A stretch of DNA of 38,818 bases from an uncultured Azospirillum sp. (GTDB taxonomy: Bacteria; Pseudomonadota; Alphaproteobacteria; RF32; CAG-239), in assembly GCA_947383875.1 (NCBI GenBank), contig CANDEX010000010.1, positions 1 through 38,818 of the forward strand, written 5' to 3'. Below the pieces are notes generated by a model. That model had not been told where the DNA came from. It did not search any database and saw nothing but the letters and a program-made list of their open reading frames with translations. Shown here in pieces: positions 34,815-38,818 of the stretch (within the stretch, counting starts at the first letter, position 1; the number at the start of each line of letters is the position of its first letter). A program made the position numbers and the translations under genes.

Positions 34815-35057
34815 TCAGACTAGAATTTTTATAGAAAAATAAGACAATGCCGAGGTTCTGACACCTGCCGGCGATAAGGTTACTATTCCGGCTGTTGCTC
34901 CGGAATTGATTGTCCCAAAATTCATTATTTGGATTTACGTGGCCGCAATATTGCGGCGGATAACCGCGTTGGCATTACCTGTAACCGTAATGGCATAAGA
35001 TGAGGCCGCACTCAGCAATACTGCCGTGAATGCTGCTCCCAAATATAAATGTTTTAT
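34815..35057 (-). pseudogene. Decayed DUF4402-type secreted protein gene
   Basis: One continuous minus-strand frame, broken only by stops, reads a signal peptide (KHLYLGAAFTAVLLSAASSY, then AITVTGNANAV). It meets a TAA, then resumes with NFGTINSGATAGIVTLSPAG and VRTSAL. The phrase FGTINSGATAGIVTLSPAGVR is characteristic of DUF4402 secreted proteins. The start codon is now ATA, yet an intact GGAGGG lies just upstream at the right place. The C-terminal half is missing, ending at TGA 34815-34817. It therefore has three lesions: start loss, nonsense codon and truncation. Confidence 0.65.
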
Positions 35058-35242
35058 ATTCCCTCCAAAAACAAATTAGCTTCATCTCATATATATTTAC
35101 GGTTTTGAAGATTACAATCGCTCACATAAAAACAAAACTGCCCTTGATATCAGGCTTATTTCGGGTTATTTTTCGGGCAGGTACTTTGAATGACGGCCAC
35201 AAATTTTCTTACTTAACCAGCCTCAACTTAAACGGTGATTAA

Positions 35243-36571
35243 ATGACAATTCAACTTTCAGACCATTTTAACTTTCCCAAGCTGTTGCGTTTTACTTTTC
35301 CGGCTGTGGTGATGATGGTTTTTACATCCATATATAATGTTGTTGACGGGCTGTTTGTTTCTAATTATGTCGGCACAACGCCGTTTGCGGCCATTAATTT
35401 GGTGATGCCTTTTTTTATGATAATCGGCGCTATCGGTTTTATGTTCAGTTCCGGCGGTAATGCTTTGGTAGCCAAAACGCTTGGCTCGGGAAACACTCTT
35501 AAAGCCAACCGAATTTTTTCGCTTTTGACATATGCCTGTTTCATTATCGGTTTAACCATAGCTTTGCTGTCGTTATTATGGATACGCCCGGCATTAACTG
35601 CTTTGGGCATAGAAGGCGCTCTGTTGGAAGACGCGATACTTTACTGCAAAATTTTAATGCCGGCAGCACCGCTGTTTATGCTGCAATATCTCTTTCAGGC
35701 TTTTATGATAACTGCCGAACGACCGAAATTAAGCATGATTATCACCATTGCCGCGGGGCTGGCCAACATTATCTTAGATGCTCTTTTTATTTCCGTTTAC
35801 GGCTGGGGGCTTGCCGGAGCGGCGTGGGCCAGCGTTATCGCCATGGCTATCGGCGGTATCGTCCCTTTTATTTATTTTCTCTTTCCCAATAAATCGCCGT
35901 TGCGGCTTTGCAAAACAAAATTTTATGCTCAGGCACTGCTTAAATCCTGCACCAACGGCGCAAGCGAGTTTATGTCAAATATTTCGGCTTCAATCGTCCT
36001 TATGCTGTATAATTATCAGCTGTTGAGATTGGTGGGCGAAAACGGCGTGGTTGCTTACGGTGTCATTGCTTATGTCAATTTTATTTTTCTATCGGTGTTT
36101 ATCGGCTTTGCCGTAGGCAGCAACCCGTTAGTCAGTTATCAATATGGCGCGAAGAACTCAGCCGAACTGCGCAACCTGTTTAAAATGAATTATACGTTCA
36201 TCATTTTGACATCTGTTTTTCTGATGCTGGGAGCGGAAATATCTGCCAGAATTCTGGTTAACATCTTTGTCGGCTATGACGAAGAGCTGCTGAATATGAC
36301 GACACAAGCTTTTCGAATCTATGCCGTTTCGTTCTTATTAGCCGGATTTAACATCTACTCTTCGGCCTTCTTTACGGCATTAAACAATGGGCTGGTGTCG
36401 GCGATTATTGCTTTTGTACGCACTTTGGTTTGCGAATGCGGCGCAGTGATGATTATGCCTTTGTTTTTTGGCATAACCGGAATTTGGACGGCAATTATCG
36501 TTGCCGAAGTGTTTGCAATGATTGTCAGCGTTTATTATCTGAAAACCCTCAAACGCAAATATAAATATTGA
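35243..36571 (+). CDS. MATE-family efflux transporter
   Basis: A 442-residue membrane protein with about 12 hydrophobic spans in two similar halves (spans 1-6 and 7-12). Family features are FPAVVMMVFTSIYNVVDGLF in span 1, GNALVAKTLGSGN after span 2 and GFAVGSNPLVSYQYGAKN in the second half, the MATE repeat equivalents. It resembles the MepA/DinF-like branch, which exports cationic drugs or other small molecules using Na+ or H+. The substrate is unknown. The gene follows the DUF4402 remnant and precedes gpsA, whose promoter overlaps its stop. Confidence 0.92.
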   Translation: MTIQLSDHFNFPKLLRFTFPAVVMMVFTSIYNVVDGLFVSNYVGTTPFAAINLVMPFFMIIGAIGFMFSSGGNALVAKTLGSGNTLKANRIFSLLTYACFIIGLTIALLSLLWIRPALTALGIEGALLEDAILYCKILMPAAPLFMLQYLFQAFMITAERPKLSMIITIAAGLANIILDALFISVYGWGLAGAAWASVIAMAIGGIVPFIYFLFPNKSPLRLCKTKFYAQALLKSCTNGASEFMSNISASIVLMLYNYQLLRLVGENGVVAYGVIAYVNFIFLSVFIGFAVGSNPLVSYQYGAKNSAELRNLFKMNYTFIILTSVFLMLGAEISARILVNIFVGYDEELLNMTTQAFRIYAVSFLLAGFNIYSSAFFTALNNGLVSAIIAFVRTLVCECGAVMIMPLFFGITGIWTAIIVAEVFAMIVSVYYLKTLKRKYKY

Positions 36572-36598
36572 CTTGCACTTAATACGAAATGGTATAAG
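36568..36598 (+). promoter_or_regulatory. Probable gpsA promoter
   Basis: TTGACT (36568-36573) and TATAAG (36593-36598) are separated by 19 bases, slightly long. The -35 overlaps the stop codon of the MATE gene. Start predicted near 36605; an AGGAG follows before the gpsA ATG. Confidence 0.5.
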
Positions 36599-36625
36599 AT
36601 TCAGTCTGTTCTTCAGGAGAAAGAC

Positions 36626-37621
36626 ATGAATAATATCGGTATTATCGGCACAGGAATATTCGGAACGGCTTTAGCCTTAACTGCCGCGCGCGCCGGAAAC
36701 AACGTTTTATGCCAGGCACGAGATAAGAATGTGGCAGCTTCAATCAACCTACAGCATCGCAATGCAAAATATCTCCCGGATACCCCCCTGCCCCCAACGA
36801 TCAGAGCAACGCAGGAAATTTCGGAAGCGATGGATTTTGCAGAGGTTATTCTGCTCACAGTTTCGGCCCAGGCGACGCGCTCCGTTTTACAGCAAATGCG
36901 CCCTTTTGTTAAAAAGGACACAATTATTGTGCTTTGCGCCAAAGGAATTGAACTAAGCTCCGGAAAAATGTTGTCAGAAGTTGCGCAGGAGGAAGTTCCG
37001 GAAGCAACAACGGCCATATTGTCCGGCCCGGGGTTTGCTGCGGATATTGCCCAGAACAAACTTATTTCAGTAACAATTGCCTGCAAGAAAGAGGGCATTG
37101 CCGCCCGACTGGCACAAATGCTCGGCACGCCCAGTTTCCGCCCTTACCTGACAACGGATATTATCTCACCGCAAATCGGCGGCAGCGTCAAAAACGTTAT
37201 TGCCATTGCTTCCGGTGTGGTTGAAGGGGCTCAATTCGGCGATGGCGCAAGAGCCGCGCTGATTACCCGCGGCTTTAACGAAATGGCTCGCTTGTCAAAA
37301 GCTTTAGGTGGAAATTTTCAAACAATGATGGGAATGTGCGGTTTAGGCGACTTGGTTATGACGGCAAGCTGTTCCCAGTCCCGGAATTTCAGCTTCGGTT
37401 ATGAAATCGGCGTCTGCGGTAACGCTCAAAAGCCAATGGAAGAAAACACAAAGACCGTCGAAGGGATTTACACTGCCCAGGCGGTTATGAAGTGCGCTAA
37501 AGAATTAGGAATAGAAATGCCAATCTGCGAAACCGTCAATCATGTCCTTTTTGACGGATTGGAGCTTAAACCCGCAATGGAAAAGCTGATGAGCCGACCA
37601 TACAAAGAAGAGGGAATTTAG
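36626..37621 (+). CDS. gpsA: NAD(P)+-dependent glycerol-3-phosphate dehydrogenase
   Basis: Makes sn-glycerol 3-phosphate from dihydroxyacetone phosphate for phospholipid synthesis. It has 331 residues, the usual family length. The N-terminal dinucleotide motif is IGIIGTGIFGTALA. Next come AKGIE, LSGPGFAADIA and the catalytic-Lys segment GGSVKNVIAIASGVVEG. The C-terminal helical domain has MCGLGDLVMTASCSQSRN. The pre-proline region LSGPGFA (usually LSGPSFA) carries Gly for Ser. The stop overlaps the stop of the convergent TPM gene by three to four bases. Confidence 0.96.
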   Translation: MNNIGIIGTGIFGTALALTAARAGNNVLCQARDKNVAASINLQHRNAKYLPDTPLPPTIRATQEISEAMDFAEVILLTVSAQATRSVLQQMRPFVKKDTIIVLCAKGIELSSGKMLSEVAQEEVPEATTAILSGPGFAADIAQNKLISVTIACKKEGIAARLAQMLGTPSFRPYLTTDIISPQIGGSVKNVIAIASGVVEGAQFGDGARAALITRGFNEMARLSKALGGNFQTMMGMCGLGDLVMTASCSQSRNFSFGYEIGVCGNAQKPMEENTKTVEGIYTAQAVMKCAKELGIEMPICETVNHVLFDGLELKPAMEKLMSRPYKEEGI

Positions 37622-38298
37622 AACCGGCCGCCGGCACCGCCGCCGCCGAAACCGCCTCCTCCACCGCCAAAGCGCCCGCCTCCCCGGTCACCGCGGCCAA
37701 GCATCATCAAGCTTCCCGGGTGCATTCTTCCGGTCACTACCAGATAGATGATTATTAAAGCTAACAAAGTTGCCAAAGGGTCATTCCCCGACGAGGTTTC
37801 ATCGCCATCCGCTAACTTTAATTTACCATCTGACAGCACAGTCATAACTGCTGCCGCTCCGTTTAATGCTGCCCGGCCATAGTTCAGGTTTTCCTTTAAT
37901 GGCGGAAACATATATTCACGGAGTATCCTCCCGGTCAGGCTGTCCGGCAAAATACTTTCCAGCCCGTAACCGACCTCTATTCCAGCATAACGGTCTTTAG
38001 GTGAAATTAAAATCAGCACGCCGTTATCTTTGCCTTTTTGTCCCAACTGCCAACGTCTGGCCAACTCAATGCCATATTCCCTCCCGGTCAAACCGCGCAA
38101 GTCTTTGACAATGGCGACGGCGACCTGATTGTCCTTATCTGCGGATAATATTCTTAAAATATGCGCTTTCTCCTGCGGGGACAAAACGCCGGCTTCATCT
38201 ACAACCTGCCCGCTTAAAGCCGGATAGTCCACGCCTGCCGAAAAAGCAGGCGCGACAACCAGAAATAATAAAAACAGGGCACAGAGAAACTTTTTCAT
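37618..38298 (-). CDS. TPM-domain membrane protein with Gly-rich tail
   Basis: A 226-residue protein. There is a signal peptide (1-20, ending AFS), then a TPM domain (about 25-150) with VVDEAGVLSPQEKAHILRIL, RWQLGQKGKDNGVLILISPK and YGLESILPDSLTGRIL. A membrane span near 175-190 (LATLLALIIIYLVVTG) follows, then a tail made almost only of Gly, Phe and Arg. This is the YgcG-type architecture, usually encoded beside LemA as here. The domain is periplasmic or extracytoplasmic. Exact function is unsettled, with phosphatase activity known for plant relatives. It is 11 bases after lemA. Confidence 0.88.
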   Translation of the reverse strand: MKKFLCALFLLFLVVAPAFSAGVDYPALSGQVVDEAGVLSPQEKAHILRILSADKDNQVAVAIVKDLRGLTGREYGIELARRWQLGQKGKDNGVLILISPKDRYAGIEVGYGLESILPDSLTGRILREYMFPPLKENLNYGRAALNGAAAVMTVLSDGKLKLADGDETSSGNDPLATLLALIIIYLVVTGRMHPGSLMMLGRGDRGGGRFGGGGGGFGGGGAGGRF

Positions 38299-38309
38299 TT
38301 ATCCCTCGA

Positions 38310-38818
38310 TTAAAAAGCGACAACCGGCGCGCTTTGTGCCGCGGGAGCAGCGTCAAACACAGGCTTGGCTCTCAAGCCGGAAACCCAAGACCAGATAATA
38401 CCGGGGAAAGTACGGACATTCTGATTAAAACCTCTCACAACAGCAATATAATCTTTGCGAGCGACCGCAATGCGGTTTTCTGTGCCTTCCAACTGGTCTT
38501 GCAAAGAAAGGAAGTTCTGATTGGCTTTCAAATCCGGATAATTTTCAGAAACCGCCAACAAGCGGGACAAAGCCGAGCTTAATCCCTGTTGGGCATTCAT
38601 GTATTCCTGAACCTGTTTGGCATCATCCAGATTAACAGTCATTTTGGTTGCATTAGCGCGGGCTTGGATAACAGCCTGCAGGGTTTCTTTTTCATGAGAA
38701 GCATACCCCTTAACAGTCGAAACCAGGTTAGGGATTAAATCCATACGGCGCTGGTATTGGTTCTGCACCTGCGCCCAAGCGGCGTTAACGTCCTCATCCT
38801 GCCGAACCAGACTGTTGA
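38310..38818 (-). CDS. lemA: LemA family protein (5' end outside window)
   Basis: A LemA-family membrane-associated protein. The frame stays open to the window edge, where it reads NSLVRQDEDVNAAWAQVQNQ, the conserved family start region. The N-terminal membrane helix lies beyond the window. Inside are YQRRMDLIPNLVSTVKGYAS, the helical core and FNQNVRTFPGIIW near the end, also typical. A GTG at 38768 is internal and not the true start. The last 20 residues are Ala/Pro-rich. It is cotranscribed with the TPM-domain gene, a common pairing. Confidence 0.94.
   Translation of the reverse strand, partial: NSLVRQDEDVNAAWAQVQNQYQRRMDLIPNLVSTVKGYASHEKETLQAVIQARANATKMTVNLDDAKQVQEYMNAQQGLSSALSRLLAVSENYPDLKANQNFLSLQDQLEGTENRIAVARKDYIAVVRGFNQNVRTFPGIIWSWVSGLRAKPVFDAAPAAQSAPVVAF

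Noticed and set aside
35030..35242. 70-residue plus-strand ORF before the MATE gene
   Set aside because: Its start lies in the signal-peptide region of the DUF4402 remnant on the other strand; no RBS.

Overview
The window reads as a low-GC alphaproteobacterium. The main evidence is the flagellar order fliF-fliG-fliH-fliN-flbD-flhA, which matches the Caulobacter-type cluster, together with a FlaF homologue and a FlbD-type sigma-54 activator. The Cys-rich secreted protein, the decayed DUF4402-type gene and several unknown genes suggest an uncultured host-associated lineage such as the gut Azospirillum-like clades; that placement is inference.

Layout. Positions 1-190 hold a minus-strand structured RNA with its own promoter and terminator, possibly 6S RNA. 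Positions 190-660 carry no convincing gene but contain a G-rich tract and an inverted-repeat element. Positions 665-12458 are one long minus-strand operon: fliF, fliG, fliH, fliN, flbD, flhA, flhF, flhG, a FliK-like gene and a J-domain gene, mostly overlapping or a few bases apart. Positions 12650-17386 are a second minus-strand operon, fliK-flgD-flgE, behind a textbook sigma-54 promoter. flaF (17495-17878) ends the flagellar block with its own terminator.

Positions 17993-20070 (plus strand) encode a periplasmic solute-binding protein, a GST-fold protein and a lipoprotein. An amidotransferase-like gene follows on the minus strand. Then comes the conserved ffh-rpsP-rimM-trmD-rplS operon (20919-24455), preceded by a strong promoter and a leader of about 225 nt rich in hairpins. 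A CoA-disulfide-reductase/rhodanese fusion diverges from it.

Positions 26520-35240 are the accessory part. They contain a possible sRNA, a Cys-rich secreted protein with a stray 3' fragment of a relative, a dimeric-type glycyl-tRNA synthetase, a HAD phosphatase, a secreted-protein gene broken by an in-frame stop, tRNA-Gln(TTG), an AT-rich gene with a recent internal duplication, two unknown genes and a DUF4402-like pseudogene. The last part (35243-38818) is housekeeping: a MATE transporter, gpsA, and a TPM-domain/LemA pair that runs off the window end.

Working logic: FlbD should act with sigma-54 RNA polymerase at the promoter upstream of fliK to switch on hook genes after the basal body and export apparatus of the fliF operon are built. 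FlhF and FlhG would set flagellar position and number. The most unusual locus is the AT-rich repeat gene at 31741-32868, whose two 73-residue copies differ only by eight silent changes.
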